The position numbers and the translations under genes are program-made. A stretch of 64,000 bases of DNA, from positions 479,600-543,599 of the forward strand of contig NZ_JACHIO010000001.1 in the NCBI RefSeq assembly GCF_014203225.1, written 5' to 3'. Positions 1 through 9,129 of this stretch are shown in pieces (position 1 is the stretch's first letter; each line of letters begins with the position of its first letter). Below the pieces are notes generated by a model that saw only the letters and a list, made by a program, of their open reading frames with translations, did not search any database and had not been told where the DNA came from. Source of the DNA: Granulicella mallensis (GTDB lineage: Bacteria > Acidobacteriota > Terriglobia > Terriglobales > Acidobacteriaceae).

Positions 1-152
1 GCGGTCAGATCGCGCAGCTTGCGCAACTGTACGAGTTCGTCAAAAGAGTAATTGTCTGAAGAGGCCACCAGTCCGGCGCGCTCCCAGGTGGCAAGCTGGC
101 GGGCTGGTAAGCGGAGGATGCGCAGAACGTCTTCTCGGCAGTATCGGCTCAC
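1..152 (-). CDS. MerR-like HTH regulator, N-terminus only (cut by window edge)
   Basis: The minus strand from a GTG at 152 reads SRYCREDVLRILRLPARQLA, followed by WERAGLV and FDELVQLRKLRDL. This is the pattern of a MerR-type winged helix: helix-turn-helix, the W-E-R-A-G-L-V wing, then a DELVQLRKLRDL helix. An in-frame TAG lies a few codons upstream, so the start must be this GTG or a TTG seven codons earlier. The gene runs off the left edge, so its effector domain is unknown. Acidobacterial proteins with this N-terminus often carry TPR repeats after it, but that cannot be checked here. Confidence 0.6.
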   Translation of the reverse strand, partial: MSRYCREDVLRILRLPARQLATWERAGLVASSDNYSFDELVQLRKLRDLT

Positions 153-306
153 GGCGCTCGTCTCTCGGTACAAGGCTGCCGCCCCACGCGGCTAGACTCT
201 GATGCGAGTATGCGGGCCAACCCTCCGTCATTCAAGGGGGTTGTGAGGCTATACAGAAGATTTCAGTGGATATCTAGAACCAAAACAGGTTCAGGAGGGC
301 AAAAAG

Positions 307-414
307 TGGAGCCGGCGAGCGAACTTGAACCGCTGACCTGCTCATTACGCAACGGCCGGGTCTTGCCTAAGTTGTTGTGGCGTATAGAACATGACAGGTG
401 GTTTTAAGGTGTTT
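307..414. repeat. 108-bp direct repeat, copy A, with tRNA-Thr 3' fragment
   Basis: This copy aligns without net gaps to 16482-16589 in the same orientation, with about a dozen mismatches. On the minus strand its end has the layout of a tRNA 3' half: anticodon-loop remnant, variable loop AGGTC, a T-arm with loop TTCAAGT, acceptor strand and CCA. No D-arm or 5' acceptor strand is present, so it is not a functional tRNA. It looks like an attachment-site scar. The bases between this repeat and the GH30 gene (415-651) contain no recognisable gene. Confidence 0.75.
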
Positions 415-651
415 GCGCGAGAGAACCTCTGCATCGAGTTTGCGGACCTGAACGCAGCTAAACGGTTCGTCGAGTCCGTGGCTCGCCTTCGCCTCAATCC
501 GTGGCTGCAAGAAGCTCGCTTTGTTCCTCGTCGATCAGAGGATTCAGAGCGTCGGGTATCAGCATCTCCAACAGGTTCTCGGCTAAATTGACACCCCCAA
601 TTTTCGTGTGATATCTAATGGTCCGCTTCCGAAACCAGAAAGGGTTCCATC

Positions 652-3441
652 ATGAGCGCACCCTCCCTAACTCCCAAGACAATCGATTTTCTTGTAAAAC
701 CGACTCTTCTCGCCTTCCTTCTCTCCGTCACGCTCCTGCCCGCACATGCGCAGGTCGTCAGCGTCGTCCAAACCACGCCCGATCAGACCTCGCTCCTCGC
801 TCCGCAACCCTCCCTCACCTTCACCCCCGGAACGGCCAGCCAGCTCGCCATCGACGTCGATGACACCATCCACTTTCAGCAGCTCGAAGGCGTCGGCGGC
901 ACCTTCAACGACTCCGGCGCCTGGCTCGTCCAGAACAAACTCACAGTCGCCCAGCGCACTGCGCTGATGAAGGATCTCTTCAGCGAAGACGGCATTCACC
1001 TCAGCTTCCTCCGTCAGCCCATGGGCTCCACAGACCTCTCGCTCAGCAGCTTCACCTACGACGACCTCGCCGCCAACGACACCGACCCTCACATGCAGCA
1101 CTTCTCCATCGACCACGACAAGGCCTACATTCTTCCCACCCTGCGCGAGGCCATCGCCGCCAATCCCAGGATGAAAGTCATGGCTCTCCCCTGGTCGCCT
1201 CCGGCATGGATGAAGGACGGCGGCACGCTCGACGGCGGTTCGTTCAACACCGCCAATTTCGCTGCACTCTCCCTCTACTTCACCAGGTTCATCCAGGCCT
1301 ACGAGACCAATGGCGTCCCCATCAACTACGTCGCCGTTCAAAATGAGCCTCTCAACCAGACAACCGGCTACTCCTCCATGTTCATGAACCCCACCGACGA
1401 GGGCCGCTTCATCGCCGAGTACATGGGTCCTGCTCTTCGCAACATGCACTTCCGCAACCAGAACTGGAACTTCATCGGTCAGAACGCAGACCCCAATGAC
1501 GCGACCCCCGGCATCCTGGGCTACGAACACAACTGGGACAACCCCAAATATCCCGCAGTCCTCCTTAATAACGTTGAGGCCCGCCAATATCTGGCCGGCA
1601 TCTCCTTCCACTGCTATGCGGGTAACGTAGCCGACGCGCAAAATGCCATTCACGATCTCTACCCCGACACCCCCATTTACTTCACCGAGTGCACCGGAGG
1701 CACCTTCGCACCCGACTTCGCCACCAACCTCGGCAACGACGTCGAAGGCCAGATCATCAACGTCCTCCGCAACTGGGGCAAGACCGTCACCATGTGGAAC
1801 ATGGATCTCGACCAGAACAGTGGCCCCACCGTCGAGCACGGCTGCAACGACTGCCGCGGCATCGTCACCATCGACACCAGCACCACCCCCTCCACCGTCT
1901 CCCGCAACGTCGAGTACTACGCCCTCGGCCACCTCTCGAAGTTCGTTCAGACCGGTGCCTATCGCATCCAGTCGAACTCCTTCGGCAGCGGCAACGTCGA
2001 AGATGTAGCCTTCAAGAACCCCGACGGCTCCGTCGCCGTCCTTGTCTACAACGCCGCATCCACTCCCAGCCAATTCAGCCTCAACTGGCACGGCAAGACG
2101 GCCAGCTACGCTCTCCCCGCCAAAGCCGTCGCCACCTTCACCTGGGCCGGATACCAGGGCAACACCTTCGACGTCACCGCCGGTCCCGACACACATACAG
2201 TCGCTCCTGGCGAAGGCACTCTCTTCTCCGTCAACGTCAACCACTACGGCTTTGATCTTTCCCCGGTCAAACTCGATCTCAAGGGACTACCTTCCGGGGC
2301 CTTCGGCGCGGTCGGCCAGCTTCCCTTCGCTCCCAACGCCCTCCTTCCCATCATCACCACGAAGGACGCGCAAAGCGGCACCTATCCCCTCACCATCACC
2401 GGCCGTCAGGGCGGCGTCGAGCGGTCCTCCACGGTTCAACTCACCATCGGCGGGCAGGAGACGCCCTTCGGCGGAACTCCCTGGGCGCTTCCCGGCCTCG
2501 TCCAGGCTGAAAACTTCGATGACGGCGGCAACTACGTCGGCTACTTCAACCTCGACACCACCGACCAGGGCAACGCCCCGTCTTATCGTGCGCCCGCAAC
2601 TGTCGGCGTCGAGCAGACTGGCGACACCGGCGGCGGCTTCGACGTCGGCTTTACCAAGGAAGGCGAGTGGCTTCGTTACACAGTCAACGTCACCCAGGCC
2701 GGCATCTACAACCTTCAGGCGCGCGTAGCCTCCTCCGGTCCCGGCGGCTACTACCACGTCTCGTTCGACGGAGAGAACGCCACGGGTAATCTCTTCGTGC
2801 CTCAAACCAACGCCTTCCAGACCTACACCACCATGGTCTCGCCCAGCTTCCAGCTCCAGCCGGGCAAGCACATCATGCAGGTCACCCTCGACGGCAACGG
2901 GCCCTCCGGCGGTATGGGCAACTTCAACTGGTTCGCTGTAAATCCTCCCACAGCCAGCGCACCGTTCGGAGGCACTCCAGCCACCATCCCGGGCATGATC
3001 CAGGCCGAGAACTTCGATACCGGCGGTAAATCCATCGGCTACTGGAATGGCGCCACCACAAACGCAGGCGGAGCCAACTACCGTCCGGGCGAGACAGTCT
3101 CCATCGAAACGTCTACCGACACCGGCGGCGGATTCGACGTAGGCTCTACCAACCCCGGCGACTGGCTCAACTACTCGGTCAACATCGCCAGTGCAGGAAC
3201 ATACACCCTGCACGTCCGCGTCGCCTCTGACGTAGGCGGAGGAGTCTTCCACCTGGCTTGCGACGGCCAACGCATCACTCCGGCCCTATCCGTCCCGCAA
3301 ACCAACGGCTGGCAGACATGGCAGACGCTCGATGTTCCCAACGTCAAGCTACCCGAGGGCGCACACACGCTCCAACTCATCATGGACACCGGCGGCTTCT
3401 TCAACACCGTCGCGAACTTCAACTGGTTCTCCCTCAACTAG
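652..3441 (+). CDS. Secreted GH30-family glycoside hydrolase with two CBM6-like domains
   Basis: A 929-residue protein with a signal peptide (about residues 16-34, ending AHA). Residues about 55-500 match the GH30 glucosylceramidase/O-glycosyl hydrolase fold: the conserved FEG-like start (QQLEGVGGTFNDSGA), the loop ALPWSPPAWMK, the acid/base motif VAVQNEP (Glu232) and the nucleophile motif YFTECTGG (Glu346). A beta-sandwich linker follows. Two similar modules at about 606-735 and 768-928 each start with PG-(L/M)-(V/I)-QAENFD and end with NFNWF, the signature of CBM6-type carbohydrate-binding domains. The protein probably cleaves beta-linked glycan outside the cell or in the periplasm; the exact substrate (beta-glucan, xylan, fucosylated or galactosylated chains) cannot be read from sequence. 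A purine-rich AGAAAGGG lies just before the ATG. It stands alone on the plus strand, ahead of strong palindromes. Confidence 0.9.
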   Translation: MSAPSLTPKTIDFLVKPTLLAFLLSVTLLPAHAQVVSVVQTTPDQTSLLAPQPSLTFTPGTASQLAIDVDDTIHFQQLEGVGGTFNDSGAWLVQNKLTVAQRTALMKDLFSEDGIHLSFLRQPMGSTDLSLSSFTYDDLAANDTDPHMQHFSIDHDKAYILPTLREAIAANPRMKVMALPWSPPAWMKDGGTLDGGSFNTANFAALSLYFTRFIQAYETNGVPINYVAVQNEPLNQTTGYSSMFMNPTDEGRFIAEYMGPALRNMHFRNQNWNFIGQNADPNDATPGILGYEHNWDNPKYPAVLLNNVEARQYLAGISFHCYAGNVADAQNAIHDLYPDTPIYFTECTGGTFAPDFATNLGNDVEGQIINVLRNWGKTVTMWNMDLDQNSGPTVEHGCNDCRGIVTIDTSTTPSTVSRNVEYYALGHLSKFVQTGAYRIQSNSFGSGNVEDVAFKNPDGSVAVLVYNAASTPSQFSLNWHGKTASYALPAKAVATFTWAGYQGNTFDVTAGPDTHTVAPGEGTLFSVNVNHYGFDLSPVKLDLKGLPSGAFGAVGQLPFAPNALLPIITTKDAQSGTYPLTITGRQGGVERSSTVQLTIGGQETPFGGTPWALPGLVQAENFDDGGNYVGYFNLDTTDQGNAPSYRAPATVGVEQTGDTGGGFDVGFTKEGEWLRYTVNVTQAGIYNLQARVASSGPGGYYHVSFDGENATGNLFVPQTNAFQTYTTMVSPSFQLQPGKHIMQVTLDGNGPSGGMGNFNWFAVNPPTASAPFGGTPATIPGMIQAENFDTGGKSIGYWNGATTNAGGANYRPGETVSIETSTDTGGGFDVGSTNPGDWLNYSVNIASAGTYTLHVRVASDVGGGVFHLACDGQRITPALSVPQTNGWQTWQTLDVPNVKLPEGAHTLQLIMDTGGFFNTVANFNWFSLN

Positions 3442-3554
3442 AGCATTTTCCCTGTTGCTGGGAATCCGGAAACGGGCGTGCAGCGGCGTTTTCATTGGGG
3501 AAAACACCCATAAAGATCGAGGCCCCGCTCTACACCTACAGGGAAAATGCTCTA
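3439..3554. repeat. Palindromic element with 17-nt perfect terminal inverted repeats
   Basis: The 17 bases at 3439-3455, which include the GH30 stop codon, are the exact reverse complement of 3538-3554. Between them sits a smaller GTTTTC...GAAAAC hairpin. The whole can fold into a long cruciform. It may act as a transcription terminator for the GH30 gene, or be a REP/MITE-like dispersed repeat that landed on the stop codon. No tandem copy is present in this window. Confidence 0.6.
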
Positions 3555-3580
3555 GCCGCGGCCCAAAGCGGTGCAGCCGA

Positions 3581-3628
3581 AACGTAAATGCCCCACATCT
3601 CATCGACGAGATGTGGGGCATTTACGTT
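3581..3628. terminator. Perfect 21-bp hairpin between convergent genes
   Basis: Bases 3581-3601 and 3608-3628 are perfect reverse complements around a 6-base loop. The stem includes ATGCCCCACATCTC. It has no long T-run, so a bidirectional terminator or a dispersed palindromic repeat are both possible. It lies between the GH30 gene on the plus strand and the IS6 remnant and MFS gene on the minus strand. Confidence 0.6.
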
Positions 3629-3971
3629 AAAACTGCGCCACGAGCGGCGCAGGAGGCGATGCGTGTATTGAAAGGAAAATAGCTTCATTCGAATGTCGGC
3701 GAGCATGGCATTCCAGATCGCGGGCGCAGCTTGGCCTTTGATCCTCAGTCGACTTAAGGCAAATTGATTCTTGCGAATACGGCGGAGTAGTTCCACGCCA
3801 GCGATCGTGATAACGGCAGGCTAGAAGTTCTTGGAGCCGAACATAGGTCGGGCTCTGGACTTGACCCCGCGGTGATCCTGCTCAATCAGGTTGTTCAGAT
3901 ACTTTGAAGAGCGTAGCTTCGTGCTCTTTGGCAACAGGCCGTCAGCTCTCAGTTCGCGAACAGCTTTGTAT
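3629..3971 (-). pseudogene. IS6-family transposase remnant (C-terminal part, nonsense codon)
   Basis: Minus-strand translation gives KAVRELRADGLLPKSTKLRS, then KYLNNLIEQDHRGVKSRARP, a TAG at 3821-3823, and in the same frame PAVITIAGVELLRRIRKNQF followed by LSRLRIKGQAAPAIWNAMLA. These are hallmark blocks of the DDE domain and C-terminus of IS6/IS240-type transposases (LRSSKYLNNxxEQDHRxVK). The N-terminal half is missing and one in-frame stop interrupts the rest, so the gene is dead. Its truncated end abuts the stop codon of the MFS gene. A related tail fragment occurs at 16369-16424. Confidence 0.85.
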
Positions 3972-5276
3972 TTAGAAAATCGCACTCTTCTCGTTCTCTT
4001 CCAATTCCACGCCACAGGTCTCCGGCAGTAGGAGGACCCCGAGGATCATGAGCAGGTAGGCAGATACGGCGAACATCGCGATGGCGTGGCCCAGGCGCAT
4101 GTGGATGGCGAAGTAGCCGACCAGCGCGGGGAATAAGGCGCCTACACCGCGGCCGAGATTGTAGGAGAAGCCCTGGGCGGAGCCTCGGATGGCGGTGGGA
4201 AAGAGCTCGGTGAAGAAGGCTCCCATGGGGCTGAAGGAGCCGGAGGGGAAGAAGCCGAGCGGAAAGCCGAGGAGCAGGGTGGTCGTGTCGCTGATGGGGA
4301 CGATGGTGTAGAGAAAGACGGTGAGCGCGGAGAACGCAGCGAAGAGGATGAGGGTGAGTTTGCGGCCGAGCCTGTCGGCGAGATGGGCGCTGACAAGGTA
4401 GCCGGCGAAGGATCCGAGGATGACGACCAGGAGATAGCCGCCAGTGTGGGTGACGTTGAGGCCGCGCGCATTGAGGTAGAGCGGGAGCCAGGTGTTGATG
4501 GCGTAGTAGCCACCCTGCGCTCCGAGCGCGACCAGGGAGGCGAGCGCGGTGATGCGAAGAATTGCGGGCGAGAAGATCTTGAGAAAAGTGAGATTGGAGC
4601 CCTTGTTCGTTGATGGATGGTTGGCGCGGAGGATGGTCGCCTCTTTATAGATCTCCGGTTCCTGGACATTCTTGCGGACGTAGATAGCGAGCACGACGGG
4701 AGCGAGGCCGATCCAGAACATCGCGCGCCAGGCCATGTTAGGCGAGAGTACAGCGAAGAAGAGTGTGTAGAAGAGCGCGGCGATTCCCCAGCCGATGGCC
4801 CAGCCACCCTGCACGGTGCCGACGGCGCGGCCGCGATACTTAGCTCGAATGGTTTCGCCGATGAGGACGGAGCCGACGGCCCACTCGCCACCAAAACCGA
4901 GGCCTTGGAGGCCGCGAATAATGAAGAGCTGATTGAAGCTATTAGTGAAGCCACTGAGAAAAGTGAAGACTGCGAACCAGAGGATGGTTAAGCGAAGGAT
5001 ACGGACGCGACCGAAGCGGTCGGCCGCGAGGCCGGCGAGCCAGCCACCGACAGAGGAGAGCAGTAGAGCCGAGGTACCGAGCAAACCGGCCTGGCCTTTG
5101 CTGATGTGCCAGATCAGAATGAGAGTCGGGAGCACGAAACTGTAGACCATGACGTCCATGCCGTCGAGCATCCAGCCGGCGAAAGTAGCGACGAGTGCGG
5201 AGCGCTCCTCGGATTCGAGTTGGAGGAACCAGAGTTTCTTGCGGGTTGGCAGGATGGTGATGCCTGGCTCACTCAT
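3972..5276 (-). CDS. Major facilitator superfamily transporter
   Basis: A 434-residue inner-membrane protein, 12 predicted membrane helices, starting at the ATG at 5276 (MSEPGITILPTRKK), which is preceded by AAGGAATCCC; an upstream in-frame ATG at 5372 has no such site. Motifs include FAGWMLDGMDVMVYSFVLPT in TM1, ADRFGRVRIL in the TM2-3 loop, and ADRLGRKLTL in the TM8-9 loop. This resembles metabolite:H+ symporters of the aromatic acid or sialate/sugar acid type. It lies downstream of hyuA-hyuB on the same strand after a 246-base gap, so it may import the substrate of those enzymes. The last codons directly abut the IS6 remnant, so a few native C-terminal residues may have been lost. Confidence 0.85.
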   Translation of the reverse strand: MSEPGITILPTRKKLWFLQLESEERSALVATFAGWMLDGMDVMVYSFVLPTLILIWHISKGQAGLLGTSALLLSSVGGWLAGLAADRFGRVRILRLTILWFAVFTFLSGFTNSFNQLFIIRGLQGLGFGGEWAVGSVLIGETIRAKYRGRAVGTVQGGWAIGWGIAALFYTLFFAVLSPNMAWRAMFWIGLAPVVLAIYVRKNVQEPEIYKEATILRANHPSTNKGSNLTFLKIFSPAILRITALASLVALGAQGGYYAINTWLPLYLNARGLNVTHTGGYLLVVILGSFAGYLVSAHLADRLGRKLTLILFAAFSALTVFLYTIVPISDTTTLLLGFPLGFFPSGSFSPMGAFFTELFPTAIRGSAQGFSYNLGRGVGALFPALVGYFAIHMRLGHAIAMFAVSAYLLMILGVLLLPETCGVELEENEKSAIF

Positions 5277-5522
5277 GAGGGATTCCTTTTTCTGAGGCGC
5301 GGTTTGGAAATTTGTACGTGGCCGGATGCTCGCTTCTATTACCTGAGGCGTTGAAGAATCCCGCGGAAACACGGAATTCAGACGCTACTGCTTGACTCCT
5401 TCAAGAGCAAAGGCAACGCATACTGCAACGAAACGAATTACGGTAATACCCCATTCGATATTGAGTGCTACTTCTTTGCTGCTTTGACGATGCTGTTTTA
5501 TAAGGACTTCGAAAACTTCGAT

Positions 5523-7115
5523 CTAGCCAATTTCGGGCACTCCCCAACCGCCACCACCCGGTGTTTCGAGGTGGATGAGGTCGTATTTCTTTGCATAGAT
5601 GCTGCACTTCGCAGGAAGCTTTTCGGAGGTACCGTCGGGCCTGATGAGCAAATTCAGGCCGACCTCGCCGCCCATACCACCGGAAAGACCATAGGGTTGA
5701 AATTTGCGGCGCTCGCCGAGTAGCGTTACCTGCGCGTCAGCTAGCAGCTCCACTTCGCGAATGAGACCGTCGCCACCCTTGAACTCGCCCGCGCCGCCTG
5801 AGCCTTTGCGATAGGAGTAGGAACGGACGCGGAAGGGGTAGGCGTACTCGAGTGCCTCAACGGGCGTGTTGAGGGAGTTGGTCATGTGGCAGTGGATGCC
5901 GTCGATGCCATCGATACCAGGACGTGCACCCATGCCGCCGGCAGTCGTCTCGTAATAGGTGAAGGGCAGATGGAAGCGCTCATCCCAGCCGCCGACAGTG
6001 AGATTGCTCATCGAGCCATAGCTTGCGGCGGGGACACGGTCGGGAGCGGCCTTGGCAAGTGCGCGCAGAAGGACATCGACGATGCGCTGGCTGCACTCCA
6101 CATTACCTCCGGCGACTGCCGCGGGTGGACGCGCATTGACGATGGTGGCGGCCGGCGCGGAGACGGTGATGGCGTTCATCATGCCGGCGGTCACTGGCGC
6201 ATCGTCTCCTAATAAGCAGCGAAAGACGTAAAAGCAGGCTGAGTAGGTGATGGGATAGACCGCGTTGATGCTTCCCGCTACCTGCGGGGAAGAGCCGCTG
6301 AAGTCGATGGCGGCCGACCCAGCGTCAGGATCGAAGGTAATGGCCACGGCGATGCGGATGGGATCGTCGGTGATGCCATCGGAGTCCATGAAGTCTTCGG
6401 CCTCATATCTGCCTGCGGGCATCTTGCGAAGTTCAGCGCGTACCAGGCGTTCCGTGTAGGCGAGCAGCCCGTCGGAGAGCTCGTTGACCTTGGCATGGCC
6501 GTACTTGGCAACTAAGTCTTTTAGCCGCTGCTCGCCGACGCGGCAGGCACCGATCTGCGCGTCGAGATCGCCTTCGCGCTCTTCGGGTGTCCGGACGTTG
6601 TGAAGGATGAGTGAGAGGATTTCAGTGTTGGTTTCACCACCGACTACGAGACGAATGGCGGGGATGCGAATGCCCTCCTGATAGATCTCGCGGCAGGGCC
6701 CCATGGAGCCGGCGAAGGTGCCTCCGACGTCGGCGTGGTGAGCGCGGGAGGCTGCGTAGAAGCTTGGACCGTCGACGCCTTCGATGAAGATGGGAAGGAC
6801 AAGCGTGATATCCGGGAGGTGAGTGCCGCCGGCATAGGGATCATTGAGGATGGCGATGTCGCCCTCGCCGAGCTTGAGGGATTTTACGACTGCATCGACC
6901 GAGTGAGACATGGAGCCGAGGTGCACGGGCATATGGTCACCCATAGCAATGACGCGCTGATGGCGGTCGAAGAGAGCGCAGGAGTAGTCGCGACGCTCCT
7001 TGATGTTAGGCGAGATCGAGGTGCGGCGAAGAGCGGCGCCCATCTCTTCGGCGATGGAGTGAACAGCGCTCTTGAAGATAGCGAGTTCGATGGGACTAAC
7101 GGGTTGCGGCTTCAT
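5523..7115 (-). CDS. hyuB: Hydantoinase B / 5-oxoprolinase beta-type subunit
   Basis: A 530-residue protein of the hydantoinase B/oxoprolinase family. Family blocks seen include KERRDYSCALFDRHQRVIAM, DHMPVHLGSM, ILNDPYAGGTHLPDI, a His-rich segment ending in SRAHHADVGG, and the C-terminal PGGGGWG. Its ATG overlaps the hyuA stop as ATGA (7112-7115), so the two subunits are translationally coupled. The pair hydrolyses a cyclic amide ring with ATP: hydantoins, 5-oxoproline or related compounds (N-methylhydantoin amidohydrolase and acetone carboxylase are relatives). The exact substrate cannot be assigned. The 246 bases between this gene and the MFS gene contain nothing recognisable. Confidence 0.88.
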   Translation of the reverse strand: MKPQPVSPIELAIFKSAVHSIAEEMGAALRRTSISPNIKERRDYSCALFDRHQRVIAMGDHMPVHLGSMSHSVDAVVKSLKLGEGDIAILNDPYAGGTHLPDITLVLPIFIEGVDGPSFYAASRAHHADVGGTFAGSMGPCREIYQEGIRIPAIRLVVGGETNTEILSLILHNVRTPEEREGDLDAQIGACRVGEQRLKDLVAKYGHAKVNELSDGLLAYTERLVRAELRKMPAGRYEAEDFMDSDGITDDPIRIAVAITFDPDAGSAAIDFSGSSPQVAGSINAVYPITYSACFYVFRCLLGDDAPVTAGMMNAITVSAPAATIVNARPPAAVAGGNVECSQRIVDVLLRALAKAAPDRVPAASYGSMSNLTVGGWDERFHLPFTYYETTAGGMGARPGIDGIDGIHCHMTNSLNTPVEALEYAYPFRVRSYSYRKGSGGAGEFKGGDGLIREVELLADAQVTLLGERRKFQPYGLSGGMGGEVGLNLLIRPDGTSEKLPAKCSIYAKKYDLIHLETPGGGGWGVPEIG

Positions 7116-9070
7116 GCATACACCTCGATCACCAGGTTCTTGAAGGCGTCGACGCGAAGGACATCGCCCGGCGGCAGGATAGTGGCGGAGCTGTATTCGG
7201 AGATGATGGCGGGACCGGTGAAGGTGTCGCCCGCGTGGAGCTTGTCGCGTTCGTAGAGACGCGTCGGGTGGGGCGTGCCATCGAAGTAGACGGTACGGGT
7301 GCCGACGAGGGCAGCACTGCCATCGCCATCGATAATCTCCTGCCGTGGTGGCTCGAAGGTCTCTGCCGGAGCGGCGACGCGCACGCGGATGTTCACAATA
7401 TCAAGGGGCCGGCCCTCGTTCGCGAAGCCGTATCTGCGCTGGTGCAGGGCGTGAAAGGCAGAGGCCATATCGGGACCGTAGGGAATATTCAACTCATAGC
7501 CCTGGCCTCGGTAGCGGAGGTCGACGGAGCGAAAGGATTTGCCTGCGAGACCCTCGGTTTCAAACTCGTTGAAGCCCAGCCTCTCGAGCTCGGCGAAGGT
7601 TTCTTCGAGGTCAGCATCGATGGTTTGCATGACGGTACGAGAGTATTCGCGCATGGTATCGGCGAGCAGGATGCCTACTGCTGAGAGCGCGCCGGGCAGC
7701 GCTGGAATGAGTACACGCGGCACCTGCAGGGCGTGCGCAAGAGAGCATGCATGCAGAGGACCGCCTCCGCCAAATGCAACCAACGTGAAGTCTCGGGGAT
7801 CATAGCCCCGCTCGACGGAGATTACACGAATAGCCTTCTCCATGGAGGTCTCAACAACGCGCAGAATACCGGAGGCGAACTCTTCGACGGTGGCGAGACT
7901 TCCCTTCTCCTGCTCCATGTACTGCAGCATCCGATCGCGGTCGAGGCTGATGGAGCCACCCATGAAGCGGTCGGTATCGAGTCGACCGAGAACAAGATTC
8001 GCGTCAGTGACGGTGGGTTGTGTGCCACGGCCGAAGCAGACGGGACCGGGATCGGCACCAGCAGATTCCGGGCCTACGCGCAACAGTCCTCCGGCGTCGA
8101 AGCGAGCGATGGAGCCGCCGCCAGCACCGGCGGTATGGATGTCCAGCATGGGCACACCGATGGGGATGCCGGTAATGATCGACTCATTGCTGATGTGCGG
8201 GCCGGTCGCGTCGACGAGGAAGACATCGGTGGAAGTCCCACCCATGTCGAAGCCGATGATCTGGTCGAATCCGGCAAGGCCTGCAAGTTTATAGGCGCCG
8301 ATGACACCACCAGCAGGTCCGGAGAGCATGGTTCGAACCGGCTCTGCTGCGGCGATGCGAGCAGAGATGATGCCGCCCGAAGACTGCATGACCTCAAGGC
8401 GGCTATCTGCGTAGACCTTCGATATGTTGGCTGCGAGGGTGGTGATGTATGAACCTACCTTGGGAGCGACGTAGGCGTTGGCAACGATGGTGGATGCACG
8501 TTCATACTCGCGAAACTCAGGCAGGATGCGATGCGAGATGGAAAGGGGCAAGCCGAGGGGTTCGAGTGCTGCGGCGATTTTGATTTCGCTCTCCGGATTA
8601 GCGAAGGAGAATAATGTCGACACAGCGATGGCATCCACGCCGGCGTCCGCAATGTTATTAACTATTATCTCCAGCTCAACGGGATCGATCGCGAGGAGTA
8701 AATCTCCGTTCGAACTGACTCGCTCGGAGACGCCGAAGCGAAGCTGTTTGGGAACGAGGCACTCTGGCGCTGGCTGGAACCAGTCATAGAGCTTCGGCCG
8801 TGCCTGGCGGCCAATCGCAATCGTGTCTTCAAAACCTTTGGTCGTGAGAAACGCAACGCGTGCTCCCTTGCGCTCAAGCATGGCATTGGTGGCAACTGTG
8901 GTGCCGTGCCGAACGACGACGTCGGGATCGGGCGAGATCTTGTGCAGCCCTTCGATCACTGCTCTTCCAGGATCGGACGGGGTTGAAAACACCTTCAACA
9001 CAACGAACTGCGAATTCTGAAAATACACAATATCGGTGAACGTTCCGCCAGTGTCGATGGCTATACGCAT
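7112..9070 (-). CDS. hyuA: Hydantoinase A / 5-oxoprolinase alpha-type subunit
   Basis: A 652-residue protein starting MRIAIDTGGTFTDIVYFQ, the phosphate-binding start of the HyuA/oxoprolinase ASKHA-like fold. Other family blocks are VRHGTTVATNAMLERKGARV, LSGPAGGVIGA, GFDMGGTSTDV, HTAGAGGGSIA, GPESAGADPGPVCFGRG and VAFGGGGPLHAC. It forms the ATP-binding half of an HyuA-HyuB hydrolase. No strong ribosome binding site precedes the ATG. It lies 59 bases downstream of the GntR regulator gene on the same strand, consistent with regulation by that protein. Confidence 0.9.
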   Translation of the reverse strand: MRIAIDTGGTFTDIVYFQNSQFVVLKVFSTPSDPGRAVIEGLHKISPDPDVVVRHGTTVATNAMLERKGARVAFLTTKGFEDTIAIGRQARPKLYDWFQPAPECLVPKQLRFGVSERVSSNGDLLLAIDPVELEIIVNNIADAGVDAIAVSTLFSFANPESEIKIAAALEPLGLPLSISHRILPEFREYERASTIVANAYVAPKVGSYITTLAANISKVYADSRLEVMQSSGGIISARIAAAEPVRTMLSGPAGGVIGAYKLAGLAGFDQIIGFDMGGTSTDVFLVDATGPHISNESIITGIPIGVPMLDIHTAGAGGGSIARFDAGGLLRVGPESAGADPGPVCFGRGTQPTVTDANLVLGRLDTDRFMGGSISLDRDRMLQYMEQEKGSLATVEEFASGILRVVETSMEKAIRVISVERGYDPRDFTLVAFGGGGPLHACSLAHALQVPRVLIPALPGALSAVGILLADTMREYSRTVMQTIDADLEETFAELERLGFNEFETEGLAGKSFRSVDLRYRGQGYELNIPYGPDMASAFHALHQRRYGFANEGRPLDIVNIRVRVAAPAETFEPPRQEIIDGDGSAALVGTRTVYFDGTPHPTRLYERDKLHAGDTFTGPAIISEYSSATILPPGDVLRVDAFKNLVIEVYA

Positions 9071-9129
9071 AGGACTTGAAACCTGGTCTTCCCCTGGAAC
9101 GAAAATTGTTCCGCATATGGTTGAATCAT

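Noticed and set aside
667..2244. 525-residue minus-strand open frame inside the GH30 gene
   Set aside because: It is the antisense shadow of a GC-rich gene; the translation is Gly/Val/Asp-rich with no family features, while the plus strand has clear GH30 motifs.
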